Assembly: GCF_022213955.1 (NCBI RefSeq)
Contig: NZ_JAKNTW010000017.1
Span: 88,899-152,898 of the forward strand
Length of the DNA: 64,000 nt
Direction: 5' to 3'
Source: Dolomitihabitans soli
GTDB taxonomy: Bacteria; Actinomycetota; Actinomycetes; Streptosporangiales; Streptosporangiaceae
Of this stretch, positions 25,438 to 34,414 are shown piece by piece; the first letter of the stretch is position 1, and each line of letters starts with the position of its first letter. Under the pieces are notes generated by a model. It was given only the letters and a program-made list of their open reading frames with translations, was not told the origin of the DNA and made no database searches. The position numbers and the translations under genes were made by a program.

Positions 25438-26285
25438 CCACCATGCCCTCGGCTCCGTGGACGCTTGACGGCGTCCCCGGTCTGCTCGACGAGACGGACA
25501 CCCGTGTCCTCGACTGGTCGCTCGGCTACCAGTCCCGCTTCGGAATCAGGGGTGACCTGCTCGAACTCGGCGCCTATGTCGGGAAGAGCGCCATCCTCAT
25601 CGGACGGCACCGCCGCGCGGACGAGCGCTTCACCGTGTGCGACCTGTTCGAGTCCGACGACGACGACACGTTGTCCAGGACCGCGTTCGAGGCCAACTAC
25701 CTGGCCTTCCACGAGCAGCTCCCGGAGATCGTGCAGGGCCACACGGCGCTGATCCGCGACCACGTGGAGCGGAAGTCGTGCCGGTTCGTGCACGTGGACG
25801 CCTCAACCCTGTACGACGACGTCAACGACGACCTCGAAGCCGCCAAGGAGCTGCTCGACGGGGAGGGGATCGTCGTCATCGACGGCTACCGGGCGGAGAC
25901 CTCGCCGGGTGTCGCGGCCGCCGTCTGGGAGGCGGTCGCCATGCACGGACTGCGCCCGATCTACCTGAGCCCGCAGAAGTTCTACGGCACCTGGGGCGAT
26001 CCGGGACCGATGCAGACCGAGCTGGCCGCCTGGCTGGCCACCGACTCCGAGGACTGGACGGTCCTCGAGCAGTCGATCGCCGGCCGGCGGGTCATCGGCC
26101 TGTGTCACCTCTCGACGTTGCCCAGCCAGACTCTGCCGCTTCCCGAATGCCAGACCTTCGCCCCCTCGTGGACGGAGAAGACGCCGCCGCGCAGGAGACG
26201 CAAGAAAAAGAAGAAGACGCTCAGTCGTCGCCTGGCACGGAAGCTACGCATGGGTCTGGCCAAGGCGATCGGACGCAGCCGTTGA
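25434..26285 (+). CDS. Class I SAM-dependent methyltransferase, 283 aa
   Basis: Methyltransf_24-like. Motif I is DLLELGAYVGKSAILIGRH near 41-59, with the acidic residue after the second strand in FTVCDLFES. A conserved HVDASTLYDDVNDDLEAAKE and IVVIDGY form the later strands. Enzymes of this group act on sugar hydroxyls in glycan and natural-product pathways. The last 30 residues are strongly basic (RRRRKKKKK), which could bind the membrane or an anionic polymer. TTG at 25434 overlaps the previous stop (TTGA), with GGAG 6 nt upstream; ATG 25443 is an alternative. Confidence 0.8.
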   Translation: MTTMPSAPWTLDGVPGLLDETDTRVLDWSLGYQSRFGIRGDLLELGAYVGKSAILIGRHRRADERFTVCDLFESDDDDTLSRTAFEANYLAFHEQLPEIVQGHTALIRDHVERKSCRFVHVDASTLYDDVNDDLEAAKELLDGEGIVVIDGYRAETSPGVAAAVWEAVAMHGLRPIYLSPQKFYGTWGDPGPMQTELAAWLATDSEDWTVLEQSIAGRRVIGLCHLSTLPSQTLPLPECQTFAPSWTEKTPPRRRRKKKKKTLSRRLARKLRMGLAKAIGRSR

Positions 26286-26300
26286 ATCGGGGATGAACAA

Positions 26301-27932
26301 GTGCATCTGGTCGGCAACAGGTCCCAATTCGATCGTTTGTTGGAGACCGTCGAAACGTACTGGGAACACCGTCTCCCCGCTCCGGCGGGGAACGCGTGCG
26401 TCATCGTGGAGGTGCTCCACCAGGACATCAGGGTGGCGCTGCGGAACCTCACGGTCGCCAACGCGATCCGCCGGGTCGTCCCCGCCAGGCTGGTGGTCGT
26501 CACCGGCACGGACCGGCAGTGGAGTGAGGCGCTCTGGCAGGAGTTCGACGTCGACTGCGTCCGGTCGCTCGCGAGGGCCTTCGGCGCGTCCGAGGTCGTC
26601 AACGTGCACGAGGCGGCCACCCGGTGGACCGGCGGGCTCACTCGCCCCTTCCCGCCGAGCGGCGTTCCCCCGATCGACCCGGGCACCCTCGACGCGTTCG
26701 TGAACGCCACCGTGTGCCGGCTGGATCTCGTGCCCCGCCTGGCGCCCGGTTATGAGAACGATCCCGGCTACCGGTCGCGGCACCGTCGCGGTTCGGCCTT
26801 CTCCGCCGTCTACGACGAGGTGTTCGACGGGGTGGACCCGGTCGCGTTGGTGACCAGCCACGTCGACTACGACCAGTGGGGGCTGGCCGTGGAGTCGGCC
26901 ATGCGCAGGGACGTCCCGGTCGTGCACGTGCAGAGCACCGGCTCGCTGAAGGCGTACGCCCTGTTCCCCCACAAGAGGGTCGGCGGCCTGAGCTACCGGG
27001 CCGAGCTGACCAAGCAGATCGGTGAGTACTTCGACCGGGTCATCTGGCCGAACAGGGACCTCATCCGGCCGGCCGCCGAGCTGGTCGCGCTGCGCGCCAA
27101 GGAGAATCTGGGGCGGCCCAGCTGGTGGCGCGCGGGCGCGTTCGTGGCGTCCGAGGTGCGCAACGAGGTGGAGCGCGGCCAGGTGCGCGCGCACGGCCTG
27201 GCCCGGCTGGGGCTCGACCCGGCCCGCCCGGTCGTCACCGTGTTCAACCACGCCATCTCCGACGCGCTCGGCTCCAACCACGAGATCTTCGACGACCTGG
27301 CGCACTGGTTCGAGTCGACCGCCCGGCACGCGGCGGACGACACCTCCGCGAGCTGGGTCTTCCTCGACCATCCCAGCCAGTTCAGATACGACTCCACCGG
27401 GTTCTTCCCGGCCATCGCGGAACGCTACTCCCACCTCCCGCACCTGGTCTTCGGGCAGAGCGTGTCGATCTCGAAGAACATGCTCTGGAGCATCACCGAC
27501 GTAGGGGTGACCGTACGAGGGAGCGTGAGCAACGAGCTGCCCGCCTACGGCATCCCCGTCATCCAGGCGGGCTGGTCGGAGTGGAGTTCGTGCGGTCTCT
27601 CGTTCGTCGCGGAGAACCGCGAGTCCTACTGGAACCTGCTGGACGAGGCGATCGCGAAGGCCGCGAAGGGCGGCACGATCCTGGAGGAGGAGCAGCGTGA
27701 GCGGGCCAGGCTGTGGCTCTGGCTGTACCGCTCCGCCGCCGACGTCACGACCCCGCTGGTACCCCAGTGGGAGGTCGGCGCGGGCGACGACCTGCTCCGC
27801 GCGCTGTTCGTCAACATGAGCCACATCGAGAGTGACGGCGACCCGCTGTTCGCCGCCGTCGAGCGGCTGTGGACCCGCCGTGATCCGTTCCTCACCCGGT
27901 TCGATCTGCTGTCTCCGGAGGCTTTGCGATGA
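26301..27932 (+). CDS. KpsS/capsule-type glycosyltransferase-like protein, 543 aa
   Basis: Two Rossmann-like halves. The C-terminal half has the pattern of capsule polysaccharide transferases: WVFLDHPSQFRYDS near 352, a run FGQSVSISKNMLWSITDVGV, then VRGSVSNELPAYGIPVIQAG near 405-424. That order (HP..., D, G-S-x-x-N-E, G-x-P-V) is typical of KpsS/KpsC-like and polyprenol-linked Kdo or nonulosonate transferases. GTG at 26301 follows a weak GGGGAT. Its stop overlaps the next ATG (ATGA). Sugar donor not determinable from sequence; CMP-pseudaminic acid is a candidate by context. Confidence 0.6.
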   Translation: MHLVGNRSQFDRLLETVETYWEHRLPAPAGNACVIVEVLHQDIRVALRNLTVANAIRRVVPARLVVVTGTDRQWSEALWQEFDVDCVRSLARAFGASEVVNVHEAATRWTGGLTRPFPPSGVPPIDPGTLDAFVNATVCRLDLVPRLAPGYENDPGYRSRHRRGSAFSAVYDEVFDGVDPVALVTSHVDYDQWGLAVESAMRRDVPVVHVQSTGSLKAYALFPHKRVGGLSYRAELTKQIGEYFDRVIWPNRDLIRPAAELVALRAKENLGRPSWWRAGAFVASEVRNEVERGQVRAHGLARLGLDPARPVVTVFNHAISDALGSNHEIFDDLAHWFESTARHAADDTSASWVFLDHPSQFRYDSTGFFPAIAERYSHLPHLVFGQSVSISKNMLWSITDVGVTVRGSVSNELPAYGIPVIQAGWSEWSSCGLSFVAENRESYWNLLDEAIAKAAKGGTILEEEQRERARLWLWLYRSAADVTTPLVPQWEVGAGDDLLRALFVNMSHIESDGDPLFAAVERLWTRRDPFLTRFDLLSPEALR

Positions 27933-29284
27933 CTCCACCCATCGGCGCCGGGTTCGGCACCATGTATGACGGGCCGGCCGACGTGCTGGTCCCGCCCGCG
28001 GTGGTCGACACCGGCCACACGCCCGGCCTCCAGGTGACCGACCAGGTCTACCGGGGTACCCGCGTGGCCGGGCGGCTGGCCTCCTCGGGGCTCGTCGGGC
28101 TGAAGGCGCGGGTCGAGGGGGAGGGGGTCCGGGTCCGGGTCCGCGTCTCCGTCGACGCCAAGTCGGTACGCCAGTGGGACCGGCGGGTCGGCACCCCGGT
28201 GGACGCCGGGCAGCTTCCCCGTCTGCTGCTGGTCAGGTCGCAGGGACGGCTGCGGCAGTCGGTCCTCCTGGATCCCCGCTTCGGCGGCCGGCCGCACGCC
28301 TGGGCCGTGTTCGACCTCGCCCCGACCGAGGTCCCCGACGACGGCCTGCTCCTGATCGAGCTGCTCGACGCCGCCGACACGCCCTGGGCGTCGCCTGATC
28401 TCCTCGCCACGCTCAAGGGCCGGATCGCCCCCTCGGCGGCGACCGGCGTCCGGATCGACCAGATCGAGCTCCTCCCGCTCGACACGCCCACCGACGTCCG
28501 GCCCCAGGCGGACGACGCCGACGGTCAGGCGGTCGTCGCCGGTCCCGTCGACGGGCGGACCTGTGAGGCCGCCAACCTGGTCAGCGCGGGCGGGGTGCCG
28601 CGCAGGACCAAGCCCGGTCCACGGGTGCTGGACGCGGGGCTGATGGTGGTGAACCCGGGCGGCGGCCCGCTCACCCTCCGCTTCGGCGTGCACAAGGGAC
28701 GACCGGCCCGCCGGGTCGTCTTCCCGCCACCCGAGTCCGAGGAGGCCACGCCCGAGGACGGGGAGCAGCAGCCGACGCGCGGCGAGAAGGGCCGCCTGCG
28801 GCCCGCCGCCGACAAGGACCGTCCCCGCCGATCGAAGGACGGGGAACGTTCGGGCACGGAGAAGGACGACGAGGGCTCAGCCGTGGAGAAGAGCAAGGAC
28901 CGGCCCCGGGCGGGCGGCGAGAAGGGCCGCAGGCGGTCCGGGGGACGGAAGGGCCGGCGGCGCGGCAGGCGGGGCAGGGCGCTGTGGCGACGCCTGCTGG
29001 GCAGGGTGCTGCGCGTCTTCCGGACGATGCGCCGCAAGACGGCCAAGCGGCTCCGCGTGGCCGGAAAGTGGTGGCGGGCGACGCTCCTCCTGCTCCGCCG
29101 CGCCGTACCGCCGGAGCCGTGGGTGCTGAGCCTGGCCGATGGCACGGCGGTGCCCGCGACGGTCACCCGGCAGGGGAGCGCCCTCTACCTGGAGATCGCC
29201 GTCACGTCCACCGCGCCGCTGCTCGTCGCGACGGAGCCCGGACCGGGCCCCGCTCCGGTCCTGGAATGGGTCAGGTTCAGGTAA
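27929..29284 (+). CDS. Putative beta-sandwich glycan-locus protein with basic low-complexity linker, 451 aa
   Basis: Last gene of the rightward operon, overlapping the previous stop by 4 nt. Residues about 1-270 alternate short hydrophobic strands (LKARVEGEGVRVRVRVSV, LLLVRSQGRLRQSVLLD) like an all-beta domain. Residues 270-390 are highly charged Lys/Arg/Glu/Asp with few hydrophobics. Residues 395-451 return to beta strands (PEPWVLSLADGTAVPATVTR). No catalytic motif was found. Similar all-beta segments appear in the GT2 gene at 34973 and in the TagF fusion at 39898, so it may be an accessory binding protein for the polymer. Confidence 0.5.
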   Translation: MTPPIGAGFGTMYDGPADVLVPPAVVDTGHTPGLQVTDQVYRGTRVAGRLASSGLVGLKARVEGEGVRVRVRVSVDAKSVRQWDRRVGTPVDAGQLPRLLLVRSQGRLRQSVLLDPRFGGRPHAWAVFDLAPTEVPDDGLLLIELLDAADTPWASPDLLATLKGRIAPSAATGVRIDQIELLPLDTPTDVRPQADDADGQAVVAGPVDGRTCEAANLVSAGGVPRRTKPGPRVLDAGLMVVNPGGGPLTLRFGVHKGRPARRVVFPPPESEEATPEDGEQQPTRGEKGRLRPAADKDRPRRSKDGERSGTEKDDEGSAVEKSKDRPRAGGEKGRRRSGGRKGRRRGRRGRALWRRLLGRVLRVFRTMRRKTAKRLRVAGKWWRATLLLLRRAVPPEPWVLSLADGTAVPATVTRQGSALYLEIAVTSTAPLLVATEPGPGPAPVLEWVRFR

Positions 29285-29295
29285 GCGTCACGGGT

Positions 29296-29333
29296 GTGCG
29301 CGGCGGGTGGCCTGATCGCCACCCGCCGCGCAC
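29296..29333. terminator. Perfect 16-bp hairpin between convergent operons
   Basis: GTGCGCGGCGGGTGGC (29296-29311), loop CTGATC, GCCACCCGCCGCGCAC (29318-29333). It starts 11 nt after the stop of the 27929 gene and ends 67 nt before the end of pseC on the other strand, so it can serve both. Confidence 0.9.
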
Positions 29334-29400
29334 GATGTCGTGGCCGGCCGAGCCCCCGCCGGACGGACCCTGTTGAAACGGCTCACCTACGGCGTCACGG

Positions 29401-30525
29401 TCAGCCGAGGATGCCGCGGAGGAGGTCGATCACGCGGTCCTGGTCGGGTTCGGTCAGGGCCGGGAACAGGGGAAGGGAGAGCTGCTCGGAGTAGTAGGTC
29501 TCGGCGTTGGGGCACATGCCCCGGCGGTAGCCGAGGTCGGTGAAGACGGGATGCCAGTAGGCGGGGATGTAGTTGACCTGGACCCCGATGCCCGCCGCGC
29601 GCATCCGGTCGTAGACCTCGCGCCTGCGTCCGTCCTGGATACGCACCGGGTACAGATGCCAGACGGGGTCCACGTGGGGACGGCGGACGGGCAGGACCAG
29701 GCCGGGCACCCCGGCGAGCAGTGCGTCGTAGCGGGCGGCGAGCGCGGCCCGGCGCGCCTTGAACGCGCCCAGCCGGCTGAGCTGGCTGACCCCGAGCGCG
29801 CACAGCACGTCGGGAAGCCGGTAGTTCAGGCCGAACGTGTGCACCTCCTGGTGCCAGCCGCCCTCGTCGGGGGTGCGTTGCTCATCGGGGTCGCGCACCA
29901 GGCCGTGGTTCCTGAACGCCGAGGCCGCGCGCAGCCGGGCGCGGTCGGCGACGGCGACGGCGCCGCCCTCGGCCGTCGTCACGGACTTGGTGGGGAAGAA
30001 GGAGAACGTGGTGAGGTCGGCGATGGAGCCGACGGGCCTGCCGCGGTAGAGAGAGCCGATCGCGTGGGCCGCGTCGTCGATCAGCACGGCGTCCGCGGCG
30101 TCGGTGACCTTCCGCAGGTCGTCGTACTCCGCCGGATGGCCCGCGTAGTCGACGGCGGTGACGGCCCTGGTCCGCGCGGTCACCGCGTCCGCCGCCGCCG
30201 CCGGGTCGAGGTTCGCGGTGTCGGGCTCGACGTCGGCGAAGACGGCGCGCGCGCCGAGCAGGTGGGCGGTCGCCGCGGTCGACACGAACGTGATCGGCGA
30301 GGTGACCACCTCGTCGCCCCGGCCGATCCCGGCGGCCGCGTAGGCGACGTGCAGCGCCGCCGTCCCCGAGCTGACGCTGACGCAGGGCGAGCCCCCGGCC
30401 CACCGCGCCAGCTCACTCTCGAAGGACTGCACGGCCGGCCCGGTGGTGAGCCAGTCGCCGCGCAGCACGGCCGTGACGGCCTCGATGTCGTCCTCGACGA
30501 CGGAATGCCTGCCGTACGGGAGCAT
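29401..30525 (-). CDS. pseC: UDP-4-amino-4,6-dideoxy-N-acetyl-beta-L-altrosamine transaminase (PseC), 374 aa
   Basis: DegT/DnrJ/EryC1/StrS aminotransferase, second step of CMP-pseudaminic acid synthesis. It aminates the PseB product at C4 using PLP and glutamate. The PLP Lys180 is in FFPTKSVTTAEGGAV, preceded by VLIDDAAHAIGSLYRG. The PseC assignment rather than another sugar transaminase rests on direct coupling to pseB: the pseB stop and this ATG overlap by one base (TGATG). The remaining Pse genes are within 5 kb. Length is normal. Confidence 0.9.
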   Translation of the reverse strand: MLPYGRHSVVEDDIEAVTAVLRGDWLTTGPAVQSFESELARWAGGSPCVSVSSGTAALHVAYAAAGIGRGDEVVTSPITFVSTAATAHLLGARAVFADVEPDTANLDPAAAADAVTARTRAVTAVDYAGHPAEYDDLRKVTDAADAVLIDDAAHAIGSLYRGRPVGSIADLTTFSFFPTKSVTTAEGGAVAVADRARLRAASAFRNHGLVRDPDEQRTPDEGGWHQEVHTFGLNYRLPDVLCALGVSQLSRLGAFKARRAALAARYDALLAGVPGLVLPVRRPHVDPVWHLYPVRIQDGRRREVYDRMRAAGIGVQVNYIPAYWHPVFTDLGYRRGMCPNAETYYSEQLSLPLFPALTEPDQDRVIDLLRGILG

Positions 30526-31508
30526 CAGACCTCCACCAGCGACATCGAGCGGAGCTGGTCGACCGACAGCCAGCGCTCGTTGGTGTCGGAGCGGTAGGCG
30601 AACCCCTCGGGCAGCACCTCGCCGGTCTGCGGCGGCAGGTATCCCCAGGTGGCGATGGTGGGCTGGACGACGTAGCGGTCGGCGAGGCGCAGCGTGCGGC
30701 GGCCGTCGTCGGGCGCGATCATCTCCTCGTGCAGCTTCTCTCCCGGCCGGATGCCGATCTCGTAGGTGGGGCTCTCCGGAGCGAGCGCCTCGGCGAGGTC
30801 GGTGACCCGCATGCTGGGGATGCGCGGCACGTAGAGCTCGCCGCCCTGCATCATGTCGAAGGAGTCGACGACGAAGCGGACCGCCTGGTCCAGGGTGATC
30901 CAGAAGCGGGTCATCCGCTTGTCGGTGATCGGGATGCTGTTGCCCTCGCGGGCGAGGCGGAGGAAGAACGGCACGACCGACCCCCGGCTGCCCACCACGT
31001 TGCCGTAGCGGACGACGGCGAACCGGGTGGGATGGTTGGCCGCGTAGTGGTTGGCGGAGACGAACAGCTTGTCCGCGACGAGCTTGGTCGCGCCGTACAG
31101 GTTGATCGGGCTGGACGCCTTGTCGGTGGACAGCGCCACGACTTTGCGCACCTCCGCGTCGATCGCCGCCTCCACGACGTTCTGCGAGCCCGAGACGTTC
31201 GTCCTGACGTACTCGAACGGGTTGTACTCGGCGGTGTCGACCTGCTTCAGCGCGGCGGCGTGCACCACGTAGTCGATGCCGTGCATCGCCCGGGTCAGCC
31301 GGTCGCGGTCGCGGACGTCGCCGATGAACCAGCGCAGCCGGTCATCCTCCCCGAAGATGTGGCGCGCTTCGTACTGTTTCAGCTCGTCCCTGGAGAAAAC
31401 GACCAGGCGGCGAGGAGAGAGGACGTCGAGCGCGTGGCGGATGAACGCCTTGCCGAAAGAGCCTGTTCCCCCAGTGATCAAAATCGACGATCCGGTCAGT
31501 ACACTCAC
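30525..31508 (-). CDS. pseB: UDP-N-acetylglucosamine 4,6-dehydratase, inverting (PseB), 327 aa
   Basis: First enzyme of the pseudaminic acid pathway. It converts UDP-GlcNAc to UDP-2-acetamido-2,6-dideoxy-beta-L-arabino-hexos-4-ulose. NAD-binding ITGGTGSFGKAF is at 10-21, catalytic residues in STDKASSPINLYGATK, and the family signature HAAALKQVDTAEYNP is present. The GTG at 31508 has AGGGGG about 6 nt upstream and gives the standard short N-terminus; an upstream ATG at 31547 would add 13 residues. Divergent from pseF, with a shared promoter region at 31509-31614. Confidence 0.92.
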   Translation of the reverse strand: MSVLTGSSILITGGTGSFGKAFIRHALDVLSPRRLVVFSRDELKQYEARHIFGEDDRLRWFIGDVRDRDRLTRAMHGIDYVVHAAALKQVDTAEYNPFEYVRTNVSGSQNVVEAAIDAEVRKVVALSTDKASSPINLYGATKLVADKLFVSANHYAANHPTRFAVVRYGNVVGSRGSVVPFFLRLAREGNSIPITDKRMTRFWITLDQAVRFVVDSFDMMQGGELYVPRIPSMRVTDLAEALAPESPTYEIGIRPGEKLHEEMIAPDDGRRTLRLADRYVVQPTIATWGYLPPQTGEVLPEGFAYRSDTNERWLSVDQLRSMSLVEV

Positions 31509-31614
31509 GGGGCCCCCTGCTTTGTGATTACTGGCTGTAGTCGACATAACTGAGCGGGTAGCATAGCGCGACCGCGCATGCACGCACGGTCGGTATGGGG
31601 AACGGGGCAATCGG

Positions 31615-32343
31615 GTGCGCATCATCGGGATTGTTCAAGCACGTATGGGCTCGACGCGGCTGCCGGGCAAGGTCCTTCGCGACCTGTCGGGCCGTACGGT
31701 CCTCGGATGGGTGGTCAGGGCCGCCAGGGCCTCCTACGCGCTCGACGATCTGGTGGTCGCGACGAGCACCGACGACGTGGACGAGGCGGTGGCCCGCGAG
31801 TGCGCCAGGCTCGGCGTCGCCTGCCACCGGGGGCCCGTGGACGACGTGCTGACCAGGTTCAGCCAGGTGTTGCACGACACGCCCGCCGACGCGGTGATGC
31901 GATTCACCGCCGACTGCCCGCTGCTCGACCCCGAAGTGATCCGTGAGGCCGCGCTGGTCTACCGCGCGCTACCCGATCTCGACTACCTCAGTACGGCGCT
32001 GCCGTCGACGCTCCCGCGCGGCACCGACGTCGAGATCGTGGGCCGCGCGGCGCTGGAGGAGGCGGACAGGCACGCGGAGACCTACCATCGGACCCACGTC
32101 ACCTCGTACGTTTACACCCGTCCGGAAAGTTTCCGGATCCTCGGGCTGACTTATCGGCCCTCGGCCGCCGATCTGCGGGTCACCCTCGACACTGAGGACG
32201 ACTGGCGGCTCATCCACGCGGTCGTCGAAAGTTTCGGTGACGGTCCGCCGTCCGTGCGGACCCTCGTCGAGTGGCTGCGGGCGAGACCGGAGATGGCGGA
32301 GATCAACGCGCACGTGCGTCAGAAGGCGTTGCAGGAGGCGTGA
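31615..32343 (+). CDS. pseF: Pseudaminic acid cytidylyltransferase (PseF/SpsF-like), 242 aa
   Basis: Nucleotidyltransferase domain with VQARMGSTRLPGKVLRDL at residues 7-24, the nucleotide-binding signature of SpsF/PseF/KdsB-type CMP-sugar synthetases, and MRFTADCPLLDPEVI near 92-106 for the metal. In the pathway it activates pseudaminic acid to CMP-Pse. SpsF-like homologues are broader than PseF, so the specific assignment depends on overlap with pseG and the complete set of Pse genes around it. GTG start; its stop overlaps the pseG GTG (GTGA). Confidence 0.85.
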   Translation: MRIIGIVQARMGSTRLPGKVLRDLSGRTVLGWVVRAARASYALDDLVVATSTDDVDEAVARECARLGVACHRGPVDDVLTRFSQVLHDTPADAVMRFTADCPLLDPEVIREAALVYRALPDLDYLSTALPSTLPRGTDVEIVGRAALEEADRHAETYHRTHVTSYVYTRPESFRILGLTYRPSAADLRVTLDTEDDWRLIHAVVESFGDGPPSVRTLVEWLRARPEMAEINAHVRQKALQEA

Positions 32344-33296
32344 AACGGCGTGTCGGGATCCGCTGCGACGCCGGCCCCGCCACCGGGGTCGGCCATCTGG
32401 TGCGCTGCGTCGCGCTGGCCGAGGAGCTCCTGGCGCGTGACGACGAAGTGGTCTTCCTGGGCGATCTGGGCGGTCTCCCGTGGGCGGCGGCGCAGCTCGA
32501 GCGCAGGGGGTTCCCGCTGATCCCGGCGCGGCAGGCCCCCGAGACGCTGAGCGCGCAGGCCTCGGGCCTCGATCTCGGCGCCATCGTGCTCGACTCGTAC
32601 GCGCTGCCGGCGGAGACGGGTACGGCGCTGCGGCGGGCGGGGATACCGGTGCTCGCGATCGTCGACGGCGACATCCGCGGCCAGTCCGCCGACCTCTACC
32701 TCGACCAGAACCTCGGTGCGGAGGAACGGCACACCGGGCTTCCCGTGCTGGCCGGGGCGCGATATGTCCTGCTCCGCGATGAAGTGCGCCGGTTGTCGGC
32801 CACGCCGTCCAGCGGCCGTCCGAACGTGCTGTGCTTCTTCGGCGGCACCGACGCGACCGGCGTCATCCCCCGCTGGGTCGGCGCGCTCGTCGCCACGGCC
32901 GTGCCGTTCTCGGCGACGGTGATCAGCCCGTCCGGGCTGGTGCCGCCGCCCGGCCTGCCGATCTCGGTGCTGCCGCCGACCGACGACCTGCCACGCCTGA
33001 TGGCCACCGCCGACCTGGTGGTCACCGCGGCGGGCACGTCGATCTGGGAGCTGCTCTACCTCGGCGTCCCCACGGCGCTCACCTGGGTGGCGGGCAACCA
33101 GCGGGCCGGCTACGAGACGGTGGTCGGCCGTGGGCTCGCCGCCGGTCTCGGCACCGACCCGGAGGCCGCCGTGCCCGTCCTGCGCGAACTGCTCGCCTCC
33201 CCGGAGACCCGCCTGTCGTACGGCAAGCGCGGCAGGCAGGTCGTCGACGGCCACGGCCGGGAGCGGGTGGCGGACGCCCTCGCGATGATCAAGTGA
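32340..33296 (+). CDS. pseG: UDP-2,4-diacetamido-2,4,6-trideoxy-beta-L-altropyranose hydrolase (PseG), 318 aa
   Basis: GT-B-fold nucleotide-sugar hydrolase that removes UDP in the Pse pathway. The N-terminal GIRCDAGPATGVGHLVRC (residues 5-22) contains the conserved catalytic His in GxGHxxR. The C-terminal half has the MurG-like site LVVTAAGTSIWELLYLGVP near 226-244 and GNQRAGYE. Start GTG at 32340 overlaps the pseF stop. Length and motif order match PseG well. Confidence 0.92.
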   Translation: MKRRVGIRCDAGPATGVGHLVRCVALAEELLARDDEVVFLGDLGGLPWAAAQLERRGFPLIPARQAPETLSAQASGLDLGAIVLDSYALPAETGTALRRAGIPVLAIVDGDIRGQSADLYLDQNLGAEERHTGLPVLAGARYVLLRDEVRRLSATPSSGRPNVLCFFGGTDATGVIPRWVGALVATAVPFSATVISPSGLVPPPGLPISVLPPTDDLPRLMATADLVVTAAGTSIWELLYLGVPTALTWVAGNQRAGYETVVGRGLAAGLGTDPEAAVPVLRELLASPETRLSYGKRGRQVVDGHGRERVADALAMIK

Positions 33297-33370
33297 GCGG
33301 GCCGGCCGGGGCTCGCTGACCGGATCCGGGCCGACGCGGGTATCGCGGTGGCTGGGCCGGTCGCTGCCGG

Positions 33371-34414
33371 TCAGACGAGATCCCAGGTCAGGGGCGTGCC
33401 GACGGTGGCGTCGCGGGTGAAGCGGCGGCCGGTCACCGCGGGCATCGCGTCGGGGTGCAGGCCGCCGGCCGGGCGGATGGACCTGACGTTCCGCTCGGTC
33501 ACCGGATCTCCGGCGCGCACGTCGGCCACGACGTAGAGGGAGCGGCGGAAGCGCAGGCCCTCGCGTTCGCCCTCGGTCGGCCCGAGCCTGGCCTGCCCGA
33601 GCGACTGCCAGGCCCGCTCACTCTCCGTGACGAGCATGGCCAGCTCGGCCGGTTCCAGGGAGAAGGCCGCGTCGACTCCGCCGTCGTCGCGGGCCAAGGT
33701 GACGTGCTTCTCGATCAGGCAGGCGCCGAGGGCGACGGCGGCGAGCGCCGCGCCGATCCCGGGCGTGTGGTCCGACAGCCCGACCACGCCGCCGGTGACG
33801 CCCTGGAGCAGGGGGAGGGCGCGGAGGTTGCTGTCGGCGGGGGACGCGGGGTAGGCGGCGGTGCAGGCGAGCACGGCGAGCTGCGTGCAGCCCGCCTCCG
33901 TGGCCGCCTCGACCGCCGCGTGGATCTCGCCGACGGTGGCCATTCCGGTGGACAGGATCAGCGGTTTGCCGGTGCGCGCCGCGAGCCTGATCAGCGGCAG
34001 GTCGACGATCTCGGAGGACGCGATCTTGTAGGCGGGGGCGCCGAGCGACTCCAGCAGGTCGATCGCCGTCGGGTCGAAGGGGGCGGAGAAGGCGATGAGG
34101 CCGCGCTCCGCCGCCCGGGTGAAGATCGGCTCGTGCCACTCCCAGGGCGTGTGCGCCTGCTCGTAGAGCCGGTAGAGGTTCTGGCCCGCCCAGAGGCCGT
34201 GCCCGTCGCCGATCCGGAAGGCCGGGCCGTCGGCGTCGACGGTGATCGTGTCGGGCCGGTAGGTCTGCAGCTTCAGGGCGTGCGCGCCCGCCGCCGCCAC
34301 CGCGTCGACGATGGCCAGCGCCCGGCCCAGGTCGCCGTTGTGGTTGCCCGACAGCTCGGCGATGACGAACGGCGGGCGACCGGGGCCGATCGCCCGGCCG
34401 GCTATGGAGATCAC
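33371..34414 (-). CDS. pseI: Pseudaminic acid synthase (PseI, NeuB family), 347 aa
   Basis: Condenses the released 6-deoxy-AltdiNAc with phosphoenolpyruvate to give pseudaminic acid. The NeuB TIM barrel spans about 12-260 (ELSGNHNGDLGRALAIVDAV, KLQTYRPDTIT, FSAPFDPTAIDLLESLGAPA, KIASSEI, LIEKHVTL). The C-terminal antifreeze-like SAF domain spans about 280-345 (RRSLYVVADVRAGDPVTERN). The ELSGNHNG and QTYRPDT motifs favour PseI over NeuB or LegI. The ATG overlaps the pseH stop by 4 nt. Confidence 0.92.
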   Translation of the reverse strand: MISIAGRAIGPGRPPFVIAELSGNHNGDLGRALAIVDAVAAAGAHALKLQTYRPDTITVDADGPAFRIGDGHGLWAGQNLYRLYEQAHTPWEWHEPIFTRAAERGLIAFSAPFDPTAIDLLESLGAPAYKIASSEIVDLPLIRLAARTGKPLILSTGMATVGEIHAAVEAATEAGCTQLAVLACTAAYPASPADSNLRALPLLQGVTGGVVGLSDHTPGIGAALAAVALGACLIEKHVTLARDDGGVDAAFSLEPAELAMLVTESERAWQSLGQARLGPTEGEREGLRFRRSLYVVADVRAGDPVTERNVRSIRPAGGLHPDAMPAVTGRRFTRDATVGTPLTWDLV